A program made the position numbers and the translations under genes. A model generated the notes under the pieces. The model worked only from the letters and a program-made list of their open reading frames with translations, was not told the origin of the DNA and ran no database searches. Shown here piece after piece: positions 1-5,907 of a stretch of 6,693 nucleotides of DNA (positions are counted from its first letter, which is position 1; every line of letters begins with the position of its first letter). The DNA comes from Betaproteobacteria bacterium RIFCSPLOWO2_02_FULL_68_150 (lineage in GTDB: Bacteria > Pseudomonadota > Gammaproteobacteria > Burkholderiales > SG8-39), in assembly GCA_001771975.1 (NCBI GenBank), contig MERE01000104.1, positions 1 to 6,693 on the forward strand, written 5' to 3'.

Positions 1-1
1 A

Positions 2-1966
2 TCACGCCTTCGCTCCCTGCAGGGTGGATGCCTGCGCCGCGGCGCGCGCGCGCCGGTAGCGCTGGTCCGACAGCGCGAGCAGGCCTCCCAGGGCCATCAG
101 CAGGGCGCCGCCCCAGATCCAGATGATGAACGGCTTGTAGTAGGCGCGCACGCTCCAGGCGCCGCCGCCCAGCGGCTCGCCGATCGAGACGTAGATATCG
201 CGCGTCAGCCCCGGGTCGATCGCGGCCTCGGTCATCGGCATCTGCGAGGAGAAGTAGGTGCGCTTTTCCGGCCGCAGGACCTTCAGCAGCTTGCCGTCGC
301 GCGAAAGTTCGATCTCGCCCACCACGGCGCTGTAGTTCGGCCCCGGAGCTTCGCGCATGCCGACGAGGCGCAGCGAATAGCCGCCGATCGCGAGCGTGTC
401 GCCCTGCGCCATGCGAACTTCCTTCTCCGTCTCGTAGCCCTTGGAGACCACCACGCCGACGACGCACACCGCGAGTCCGAAGTGCGCGAGATGCATGCCC
501 CAGTAGCTGGCTGGCTGGCGCAGCAGTGCCGGCGCGCCGCCGCTGGCCGCGGCGCGCGAGCGCACGTGCAGGAAGGTGCAGGCGGTGATCCAGAGCACGA
601 GGAACAGCCCCAGCGCGACGAGCGGCGAGAAGCTGCCCATGGCAAACGGCAGTGCGAGCCCTCCGCCGACGGCGAAGGCGAAGGCGAGCCGGGTCCGGCG
701 CGCCAGCTCGGCCACGCTTGTCGAGCGCCACGACGCGTGCGGCCCGAGTGCCACCAGGAACAGCAGCGGCACCATGAGCGGCCCGAACACGGTGTTGAAG
801 TAAGGCGGGCCAACGGAAATCTTGCCGGCGCCGAGCGCGTCCACGGCGAGCGGATAGAGGGTGCCGAGGAACACGGTGGCGCAGGCGACCGCGAGCAGCA
901 CGTTGTTCGCGAGCAGGAACGTCTCGCGCGACACGAGGTCGAATTCGCCGCCGGAGACCACGCGCGGCGCGCGCACCGCATAAAGGATGAGCGAGGCGCC
1001 GATCACGAGCACCAGCAGCACCAGGATGAACACGCCGCGCCGCGGATCGGTGGCGAAAGCGTGCACCGAGGTGAGCACGCCGGAGCGCACCAGGAAGGTG
1101 CCGAGCAGCGAGAGCGAGAAGGCCGTGATCGCGAGCAACAGGGTCCAGTTCTTGAGCACGCCGCGCTTCTCGGTCACCGCGAGCGAATGGATCAGCGCGG
1201 TGCCGATCAGCCACGGCATGAAGGAGGCGTTCTCGACGGGATCCCAGAACCACCAGCCGCCCCAGCCCAGCTCGTAATACGCCCAATAGCTGCCCAGCGC
1301 GATGCCGAGCGTGAGGAACACCCAGGCCGCCGTGGTCCACGGGCGCGACCAGCGCGCCCAGGCCGCATCGAGCCGGCCCGAGGCGAGCGCAGCGATGGCG
1401 AGCGCGAATGCGACCGAGAAGCCCACGTAGCCCATGTAAAGCATCGGCGGATGGAAGATCAACCCGACATCCTGCAGCAGTGGATTGAGGTCGCGCCCTT
1501 CGGCCGGCACCTGCAGCAGGCGCTCGAAGGGGTTGGACGTGAACAGGATGAAGGCGTGAAACCCGGCCGCCACCAGTCCCAGCACGCCGATGGTGCGGCC
1601 CACCATGATTTCGGGCAGGGGACCCGAGGCGAGCGCCACGGCAAGGGTCCAGCCCGCGAGCAGCAGGATCCACAGGAGCAGCGAGCCTTCATGCCCGCCC
1701 CACACGGCAGACAGACGATACTCGAGCGGCAGTCTGGAATTGGAATGCTGCGCGACGTAAGCGACCGAAAAATCGTTCTGCGCGAACGCCCAGGCGAGCG
1801 CGGCAAACGCGAGCGCGACGAGGACGAACTGGGTCGCTGCCGCGGGGCGCGCGAATGCGAGCCAGCGTGCATTGCCGCGCACCGCACCGGCGAGGGGCAG
1901 CACGCCCTGCGCCAGCGCGACGCAAAGCGCGAGGATGAGGCAAAAGTGTCCGAGCTCGGCGATCAT
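2..1966 (-). CDS. ccmF: Cytochrome c heme lyase subunit CcmF
   Basis: Large inner-membrane protein of cytochrome c maturation System I. With CcmH it takes heme from holo-CcmE and attaches it covalently to the CXXCH cysteines of apocytochromes c in the periplasm. The 654-residue product matches the usual family length. The heme-handling protein (HHP) tryptophan-rich WWD domain is at residues 235-253 (core WGGWWFWDPVENASF), and a WGGHEGS motif is at 89-95. Histidines at 172 (FHPPMLYMGY), 260, 302 and 495 (LAHFG) correspond to the conserved heme-ligand histidines of the family. Many hydrophobic segments are present, including a final one near 614-632, with a soluble periplasmic stretch at about 508-612. 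The ATG at 1966 directly follows the ccmE stop codon, so the two are probably translationally coupled. The TGA stop lies at the window edge. ccmG and ccmH would be expected just beyond it but cannot be seen. The identification is very secure. Confidence 0.97.
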   Translation of the reverse strand: MIAELGHFCLILALCVALAQGVLPLAGAVRGNARWLAFARPAAATQFVLVALAFAALAWAFAQNDFSVAYVAQHSNSRLPLEYRLSAVWGGHEGSLLLWILLLAGWTLAVALASGPLPEIMVGRTIGVLGLVAAGFHAFILFTSNPFERLLQVPAEGRDLNPLLQDVGLIFHPPMLYMGYVGFSVAFALAIAALASGRLDAAWARWSRPWTTAAWVFLTLGIALGSYWAYYELGWGGWWFWDPVENASFMPWLIGTALIHSLAVTEKRGVLKNWTLLLAITAFSLSLLGTFLVRSGVLTSVHAFATDPRRGVFILVLLVLVIGASLILYAVRAPRVVSGGEFDLVSRETFLLANNVLLAVACATVFLGTLYPLAVDALGAGKISVGPPYFNTVFGPLMVPLLFLVALGPHASWRSTSVAELARRTRLAFAFAVGGGLALPFAMGSFSPLVALGLFLVLWITACTFLHVRSRAAASGGAPALLRQPASYWGMHLAHFGLAVCVVGVVVSKGYETEKEVRMAQGDTLAIGGYSLRLVGMREAPGPNYSAVVGEIELSRDGKLLKVLRPEKRTYFSSQMPMTEAAIDPGLTRDIYVSIGEPLGGGAWSVRAYYKPFIIWIWGGALLMALGGLLALSDQRYRRARAAAQASTLQGAKA

Positions 1967-2416
1967 CTATGGATTCCGCAAGGTTTTCTGCGCCTTCTGC
2001 GCCTGGTCGACGGCATGTTGCGCATCGGGCGGCATGTAGTTCTCGTCGTGCTTGGCGAGCACCTCGTTGGCGTGGAACACGCCGTCGGCGCCGAGTTTAC
2101 CCTGCGCCACGACGCCCTTGCCTTCGCGGAACAGGTCCGGAAGGGTGCCCGCGTAGGCAACCCGGATGTCCTTCGCCGTGTCGGTGACGACGAACTGCAC
2201 CGAAAGCCCCTCCTGGCTGCGCTTGACGCTGCCCGCCTGCACCAGGCCGCCGATGCGGAAGGAGCGGTCGCGCGGCGCCTCGCCCGCGGCGACCTGCGAC
2301 GGCGAAAAGAAGAACACCAGGTTCGACTGGAAGGCATTCAGCACCAGGGCGGCCGTGATGGCGAGCGCCGCGATTCCGCTGGCGATGAGGGCGAGGCGCT
2401 TATGCCGGGGTTTCAT
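1967..2416 (-). CDS. ccmE: Periplasmic heme chaperone CcmE
   Basis: Membrane-anchored heme chaperone that covalently binds heme received from CcmC/CcmD, is released by the CcmAB ATPase and delivers the heme to CcmF/CcmH. The product is 149 residues. A basic N-terminus (MKPRHKR) and one hydrophobic anchor at about 8-28 place the rest in the periplasm, where it should form the OB-fold beta-barrel. The heme-binding motif LAKHDENYMPP is present: His123 would be the covalent heme site and Tyr127 the axial ligand (HxxxY type). The C-terminal tail after it is flexible-looking and Gln/Ala/Lys-rich, as in relatives. The ATG is supported by an AAAGGA Shine-Dalgarno sequence at 2428-2423, six nt upstream. 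The start overlaps the end of ccmD by 17 nt, and the TAG stop is immediately followed by the ATG of ccmF. Confidence 0.97.
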   Translation of the reverse strand: MKPRHKRLALIASGIAALAITAALVLNAFQSNLVFFFSPSQVAAGEAPRDRSFRIGGLVQAGSVKRSQEGLSVQFVVTDTAKDIRVAYAGTLPDLFREGKGVVAQGKLGADGVFHANEVLAKHDENYMPPDAQHAVDQAQKAQKTLRNP

Positions 2417-2579
2417 GGCGCATCCTTTCGGCCTGCACGCGCTCGAGCGCGCGCCGGTGGCGTACGGCGAGCAGCACAGGTTCGGCCGTCATGCCGGCGG
2501 CGGCGGCGATGAAGCTGCCCCAGACGTAGAAGCCGTAGCCGCCCATGGCGAAGAATTCTGCGGCGCTGTTCCAGTTCAT
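2400..2579 (-). CDS. ccmD: Heme exporter accessory protein CcmD
   Basis: Small single-pass membrane protein that joins the CcmABC complex and is needed for release of holo-CcmE. The 59-residue product starts MNWNSAAEFFAMGGYGFYVW. It has one hydrophobic helix at about 15-36 followed by a strongly basic cytoplasmic tail (RHRRALERVQAERMRH), the usual CcmD layout. The MGGYGFYVWGSF segment is characteristic of the family. The reading frame is open further upstream, but this ATG is chosen because a GGGAAAGG ribosome-binding site sits six nt before it and because family members begin at this point. It lies between ccmC and ccmE as expected but is separated from ccmC by a 156-nt gap. Its 3' end overlaps ccmE by 17 nt. 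Confidence 0.93.
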   Translation of the reverse strand: MNWNSAAEFFAMGGYGFYVWGSFIAAAAGMTAEPVLLAVRHRRALERVQAERMRHETPA

Positions 2580-2585
2580 GTGCTG

Positions 2586-2593
2586 CCTTTCCC
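2586..2593 (-). promoter_or_regulatory. Ribosome binding site of ccmD
   Basis: The minus strand reads GGGAAAGG, then six nt (CAGCAC), then the ccmD ATG. This well-placed Shine-Dalgarno sequence fixes the ccmD start and argues against the longer upstream reading of the same frame. Confidence 0.7.
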
Positions 2594-2641
2594 AAAGCCC
2601 TCGACCCGGATCATGGATCTGCTCATAACCATCTCCCCATC

Positions 2642-2691
2642 TCTGCCGACCTGGCGGAGCTGCGCTCGCGCAGTTTCGCCAGGTCGGCAGA
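2642..2691. repeat. Long near-perfect inverted repeat in the ccmC-ccmD gap
   Basis: Positions 2642-2656 (TCTGCCGACCTGGCG) and 2677-2691 are exact reverse complements, a 15-bp stem. The pairing continues inward: 2660-2664 pairs with 2669-2673, closing a four-base loop (CTCG on the plus strand). Three positions lie between the two helices. On the plus strand they read G·T, A-T, G·T, so a plus-strand RNA pairs nearly throughout (about 23 bp). In the minus-strand ccm transcript the same positions give two C·A mismatches. No T-run follows on either strand, so it is not a typical intrinsic terminator. It may be a REP-like interspersed repeat, an mRNA-processing or stabilising hairpin, or an attenuator. 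The hairpin itself is seen directly; its role is unknown. The rest of the 2580-2735 gap shows only the ccmD ribosome binding site and a possible short ORF. Confidence 0.85.
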
Positions 2692-2735
2692 CGTATTGGA
2701 GTCAAAGAAACGCGCATCGTTCGCAAATCGCCCGA

Positions 2736-3479
2736 TCACTGCCGGATCAGCTCCCGCGCCCACTCGGCATGCGCCTCGCGCTCGAGCATGATCGAGCGTA
2801 CGCGCGAGAGCGCGACCGCGATGCTGTACATCCAGAATGCGATTGCCATCACCAGCATTCCCCAGAGCATGGTCTGCGCCATGCTCGGCGCACGCATCAG
2901 ACTCACCGATGCGCCCTGATGGAGGGTGTTCCACCAGGCCACGGAAAAATAGATGATCGGCACGTTGACCACGCCGACCAGCGCGAGCACCGCCGCGGCG
3001 CGATCGGCCCGGCGCGGATCGTCGATCGCAGCATTGAGCGCCATATAGCCCAGGTACAGAAAGAACAGCACGAGTTCCGAGGTCAGGCGCGCGTCCCACA
3101 CCCAGTAGGTGCCCCAGGTCGGCCGCCCCCAGAGCGCCCCCGACCACAGGGCCAGGAAGGCGAACATCGCGCCGGTCGGTGCAATCGCGTGCGCCATCAT
3201 GGCCGACAGGCGCGTGTTGAGCACCAGTCCGATGCCGGCCCAGCACGCCATGACGACATAAAGGAACATCGACATCCACGCCGCCGGCACGTGCACGAAG
3301 ATGATGCGGTAGGCCTCGCCCTGCTGCGCGTCGGTTGGCGCGACGAAGAACGCGATCCACAATCCGATCGCGCCCGAAATTGCGGCGAGCGCGGCGAACC
3401 ACGGCAGCATGCGTCCGGCAAGCGGGTAGAAGCTCTGCGGCGAGCCGAAGCGAAACCAGTTGATCAATCGGTTCGTCAA
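2736..3479 (-). CDS. ccmC: Heme exporter protein CcmC
   Basis: Integral membrane protein that presents heme to CcmE and promotes its covalent attachment, working with CcmD and the CcmAB transporter. From the chosen start it has 247 residues, about the family norm, with six predicted membrane helices. The heme-handling tryptophan-rich motif WGRPTWGTYWVWDARLT is at about 117-133. The two expected periplasmic heme-ligand histidines are visible: His63 (IIFVHVPAAWM) and His187 (WWNTLHQGAS). No ATG occurs before residue 24 (GRMLPWF), which lies past the conserved NWFRFGSPQSFYPLAG segment, so a non-ATG start is required. In-frame TTG codons are at 3497, 3479 and 3467. The one at 3479 is preferred because an AGTAGG sequence ends three nt upstream and it lies just after the ccmB stop. 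The 3467 codon aligns best with relatives that begin near INWF. The product call is secure; the exact start is not. Confidence 0.94.
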   Translation of the reverse strand: MTNRLINWFRFGSPQSFYPLAGRMLPWFAALAAISGAIGLWIAFFVAPTDAQQGEAYRIIFVHVPAAWMSMFLYVVMACWAGIGLVLNTRLSAMMAHAIAPTGAMFAFLALWSGALWGRPTWGTYWVWDARLTSELVLFFLYLGYMALNAAIDDPRRADRAAAVLALVGVVNVPIIYFSVAWWNTLHQGASVSLMRAPSMAQTMLWGMLVMAIAFWMYSIAVALSRVRSIMLEREAHAEWARELIRQ

Positions 3480-3483
3480 GCGC

Positions 3484-4167
3484 CTACTCGAGTGCAATGC
3501 GCACGCCGGCGGCAGTCGCCAGCGGCGCGAACAGCGCCGCCAGCGCGAGGCAGGCGCCGAGCAGCGAAAGATTGCCCGCCGCCGACAGGCCGGCGAGCCT
3601 TGCGTCCACCGCGCCGGCGCCGAAGATCAGCGTCGGCACGTAAAGCGGCAGCACCAGCAGCGCCACCAGCACGCCGCCGCCGCGCACGCCGAGCGTGAGC
3701 GAGGCGCCGATCGCGCCCACCAGCGAGAGTACCGGCGTGCCGATCGCGAGCGACAGCATCAGCATGGCGATCACGTCCGCCGGCAGGCCGTACTGCAGCG
3801 CCAGTACCGGCGAGACGATCACCAGCGGAAATCCCGACACCAGCCAGTGCGCCAGCACCTTGCCGGCCACCGCCGTCACCAGCGGCACCGGCGCGAGCGC
3901 CAGCTGCTCGAGCGTGCCGTCGTCGTAGTCCGCCGCGAACATGCGCCCGAGCGAGAGCATCGCGGCGAGCAGCGCCGCCACCCAAAGCACGCCCGGCGCG
4001 ATGCGCCTGAGCAGTTCCGGCTCGGGGCCGATGCTGAGCGGAAACAGGCTCGCCACCAGGACGAAGAACCCCAGGGTGAAGAGCGGCTCCGACTTGCGCC
4101 GCGCAGCGAGCAGCAGGTCGCGCCGCACGACCCCCGCGATCGCCGTGCCGATCGAGGGCTCGCTCAT
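3484..4167 (-). CDS. ccmB: Heme exporter membrane subunit CcmB
   Basis: Membrane-spanning subunit of the CcmAB ABC transporter. Its ATP-driven cycle is needed to release holo-CcmE from CcmC/CcmD; the true transported substrate is debated. The product is 227 residues, close to the usual 220-230. It has about six hydrophobic segments and a charged cytoplasmic N-terminus (RRDLLLAARRKSEPLFTLGFF), which carries the family's conserved start. An acidic loop (FAADYDDGTLEQL, about 77-89) follows the second helix, as in other CcmB proteins, and could contact CcmA. The open frame continues far upstream on this strand, antisense to ubiU, but the true start is the ATG at 4167. It overlaps the ccmA stop in an ATGA, so translation is coupled; no independent Shine-Dalgarno sequence is seen. 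The TAG stop lies four nt before the proposed TTG of ccmC. Confidence 0.95.
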   Translation of the reverse strand: MSEPSIGTAIAGVVRRDLLLAARRKSEPLFTLGFFVLVASLFPLSIGPEPELLRRIAPGVLWVAALLAAMLSLGRMFAADYDDGTLEQLALAPVPLVTAVAGKVLAHWLVSGFPLVIVSPVLALQYGLPADVIAMLMLSLAIGTPVLSLVGAIGASLTLGVRGGGVLVALLVLPLYVPTLIFGAGAVDARLAGLSAAGNLSLLGACLALAALFAPLATAAGVRIALE

Positions 4168-4775
4168 GCAAAAGCAAACACGCGCGCTTCGGCGCGCAGC
4201 TCGATCGGCTGATGGCTGGTGAGCACCGCAATGCCGCCGCGCGCGAGATGATCGTCGACCAGGCCGGCGAGTGTCCCGGCGGCGCGCGCATCGAGCGAAG
4301 TGAGCGGCTCGTCGAGGATCCACAGCTGGCATTCGGCGAGCGCCAGGCGCGCGAGCGCGACACGCCGCTTCTGGCCCTGCGACAGGGCACGCACCGGCAG
4401 CGCGTCGAGATGTCCGACACCAAGCGAATCGAGCGCGGCGCGCGCGCCGGCAAGGCTGGCGGGCCGGCCGGCGAGCGCCGCCGCGGCGAGCAGGTTCTCG
4501 GAAGGCGTGAGATCGTCCTTGAGGGCATTGGCGTGGCCGCAGTAGGCGAGCGCGGCGCGGTAGTCCTCGCCCAGCGCGGCGATCGGCTCGGCATTCCAAT
4601 GCACTTCGCCGCGCTCCGGGCGCGCCAGGCCGCAGAGGATGCGCAGCAGGCTCGTCTTGCCGCTGCCGTTCGGACCCTGCAGGAACAGGCAATCGCCGCG
4701 CTCGAGCAGGAACGACACGCCGGCAAACAGCCGGCGCGTACCGCGAATGCATTCGAGATCGATCGCATTGAGCAT
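4164..4775 (-). CDS. ccmA: Cytochrome c biogenesis ATP-binding protein CcmA
   Basis: Cytoplasmic ATPase of the CcmAB transporter, powering release of heme-loaded CcmE. Numbered from the chosen start (203 residues), the order of ABC motifs is: Walker A GPNGSGKT at 34-41; a CcmA-like stretch YCGHANALKDDLT from about 78; the ABC signature LSQGQKRR from 131; Walker B LWILDEP at 151-157 with the catalytic Glu156; and the switch His188 (TSHQP). The start MLNAIDLECIRGTRRLF matches where relatives begin. An alternative ATG at 4799 would add eight residues (MPPAHLSL) and has a better ribosome-binding site (AGG five nt upstream). However, it lies only 25 nt from the FNR-type box and could fall upstream of an FNR-driven transcription start. 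This is the first gene of the ccm operon, divergent from ubiU. The function is secure; the start is uncertain by 24 nt. Confidence 0.95.
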   Translation of the reverse strand: MLNAIDLECIRGTRRLFAGVSFLLERGDCLFLQGPNGSGKTSLLRILCGLARPERGEVHWNAEPIAALGEDYRAALAYCGHANALKDDLTPSENLLAAAALAGRPASLAGARAALDSLGVGHLDALPVRALSQGQKRRVALARLALAECQLWILDEPLTSLDARAAGTLAGLVDDHLARGGIAVLTSHQPIELRAEARVFAFA

Positions 4776-4824
4776 CAGGGATAGATGGGCCGGTGGCATT
4801 CTCGCCTGCGACGACCCGAAAACG

Positions 4825-4838
4825 TTGACCTCGATCAA
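4825..4838. promoter_or_regulatory. Predicted FNR/ANR-type binding site between ccmA and ubiU
   Basis: The sequence TTGACCTCGATCAA matches the FNR-family consensus TTGAT-N4-ATCAA at nine of ten defined positions. It is centred at 4831.5 in the divergent intergenic region. Toward ubiU, a TAGAAT hexamer at 4879-4884 would give a transcription start near 4891-4893, placing the box at about -60 to -61.5, a class I position. Toward ccmA, a GAGAAT hexamer at 4803-4798 would give a start near 4790 and a box centre at about -41.5, a class II position. FNR control of ubiUV is known in E. coli, and anaerobic induction of ccm genes is known in several bacteria. Binding here is inferred. Related regulators (ANR, DNR, FixK, Crp-like) use similar sites and cannot be told apart from the sequence. 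Confidence 0.7.
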
Positions 4839-4878
4839 CCGCGGCAGCGGGGCGGCACCGCTCGGCACCCGCCGGAAA

Positions 4879-4884
4879 TAGAAT
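4879..4884 (+). promoter_or_regulatory. Candidate -10 element of the ubiUV promoter
   Basis: TAGAAT matches the sigma-70 -10 consensus at five of six positions and stands out in a GC-rich region. No -35 match lies 17 nt upstream (4856-4861 is GC-rich), which fits a promoter that depends on an activator such as FNR bound at the box centred 50 bp upstream. The start of transcription would be around 4891-4893, leaving a leader of about 20 nt before the ubiU ATG. Confidence 0.45.
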
Positions 4885-4911
4885 TTTCCCTTTTTCTCGC
4901 GTTTTTTGCCA

Positions 4912-5907
4912 ATGGAACTGGTCTGTCCCGCCGGAAGCCTGCCGGCGCTCAAGGCGGCGATTGACCACGGCGCCGACTGGGTCTATCTCGGCCTGCGCGA
5001 CAATACCAACGCGCGCAACTTCGCCGGCCTCAATTTCGACCCTGTGGCGCTCGCCAACGGTCTTGCCTACGCACACGCGCGGCGGCGCAAGGTGCTGCTC
5101 GCCCTCAACACCTATCCGCAGGCCGCGACCTGGCCGCGTTGGACCGCCGCGGTCGATCTGGCGGCCGAACTGGGCGTCGATGCGATCATCGTCGCCGATC
5201 TCGCGCTGCTCGATTACGCGCACCGCTCGCATCCGGCGCTCGAGCTGCATCTTTCGGTGCAGGGTTCGGCGACCAATTACGAGGCGATCAATTTTTATCA
5301 CGAGCGCTTCGGCGTGCGCCGGGCGGTGCTGCCGCGCGTGCTGTCGCTCGCGCAGGTCGAGCTGGTGGCGCGCAAGACGCCGGTCGAGATCGAGGTGTTC
5401 GGCTTCGGCGGCCTGTGCGTGATGGTCGAGGGACGCTGCGCGCTCTCGGCCTACGCCTGCGGCGATTCGCCGAACACCCTGGGCGCGTGCTCCCCGGGGC
5501 ACGCGGTGCGCTGGAAGGAGACGCCCGCGGGGCTGGAATCGCGCTTGAACGGCGTGCTCATCGACCGCTACGCACCCGGCGAGAACGCCGCCTACCCTAC
5601 GCTGTGCAAAGGCCGCTTCGAGGTCGACGGCGCCACCTACTACTCGATCGAGGAGCCGGCGAGCCTGAACACGATCGAGCTGCTGCCGCAGTTCCTGCAG
5701 GCGGGCGTGCGGGCCGTCAAGATCGAAGGCCGCCAGAGGAGCCCGGCCTACGTGGCGCAGGTCACGCGGGTGTGGCGCGAGGCGATCGATGCCGCGCTCG
5801 CGGAAGGGCAGCGCTTCGTGCCGCGCGCGCCGTGGATCGCGGCACTCGACCGCCATGCCGAGGGCAGCCAGCACACGCTCGGCGCATTCTCGAGGCCGTG
5901 GAAATGA
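4912..5907 (+). CDS. ubiU: O2-independent ubiquinone biosynthesis protein UbiU (U32 family)
   Basis: Subunit of the UbiU-UbiV complex, which hydroxylates the ubiquinone ring without oxygen so that ubiquinone can be made anaerobically; in E. coli prephenate has been reported as the hydroxyl donor. The protein belongs to the peptidase-U32-like family, and older annotations call it protease YhbU. It has 331 residues, the same length as the E. coli protein, and starts MELVCPAGSLPALKAAIDHG. Four cysteines fit the known 4Fe-4S ligands: C169 and C176 (GGLCVMVEGRC), C193 (GACSPGHAVRW) and C232 (YPTLCKGRF). The motif KIEGRQRSPAYV at 270-281 is also typical of the family. The ATG at 4912 is preferred over the TTG at 4906 because relatives start MELLCPAG. 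No clear Shine-Dalgarno sequence precedes it; the leader is T-rich. The stop overlaps the ubiV start in an ATGA. Confidence 0.95.
   Translation: MELVCPAGSLPALKAAIDHGADWVYLGLRDNTNARNFAGLNFDPVALANGLAYAHARRRKVLLALNTYPQAATWPRWTAAVDLAAELGVDAIIVADLALLDYAHRSHPALELHLSVQGSATNYEAINFYHERFGVRRAVLPRVLSLAQVELVARKTPVEIEVFGFGGLCVMVEGRCALSAYACGDSPNTLGACSPGHAVRWKETPAGLESRLNGVLIDRYAPGENAAYPTLCKGRFEVDGATYYSIEEPASLNTIELLPQFLQAGVRAVKIEGRQRSPAYVAQVTRVWREAIDAALAEGQRFVPRAPWIAALDRHAEGSQHTLGAFSRPWK

Noticed and set aside
482..2512. A 676-codon open frame on the plus strand, antisense to ccmF, ccmE and part of ccmD.
   Set aside because: Its translation is rich in Arg, Glu, His and Gln, with no domain or membrane pattern. 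It is the shadow expected from GC-rich codon bias opposite well-identified ccm genes.
2642..2691. The hairpin as a rho-independent terminator.
   Set aside because: No T-run follows the stem in either direction (GATGGGGAGATGG on the ccm strand, CGTATTGGAG on the plus strand).
3460..3467. TTGATCAA palindrome near the ccmC start, resembling the half-sites of an FNR box.
   Set aside because: The half-sites lack the 4-nt spacer needed for an FNR-family dimer, and the palindrome lies in coding sequence inside an operon.
3460..4212. A 250-codon plus-strand frame opposite ccmB.
   Set aside because: Highly repetitive Arg/His/Gln/Glu composition with no recognisable domain. It lies entirely opposite ccmB and the start of ccmC.
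4168..5874. An uninterrupted minus-strand frame running from antisense of ubiU, through the intergenic region and across ccmA, into ccmB.
   Set aside because: Only the last 227 codons (ccmB) match a family. The upstream part is antisense to ubiU and out of frame with ccmA, and its low-complexity Arg/Ala-rich translation is a GC artefact.
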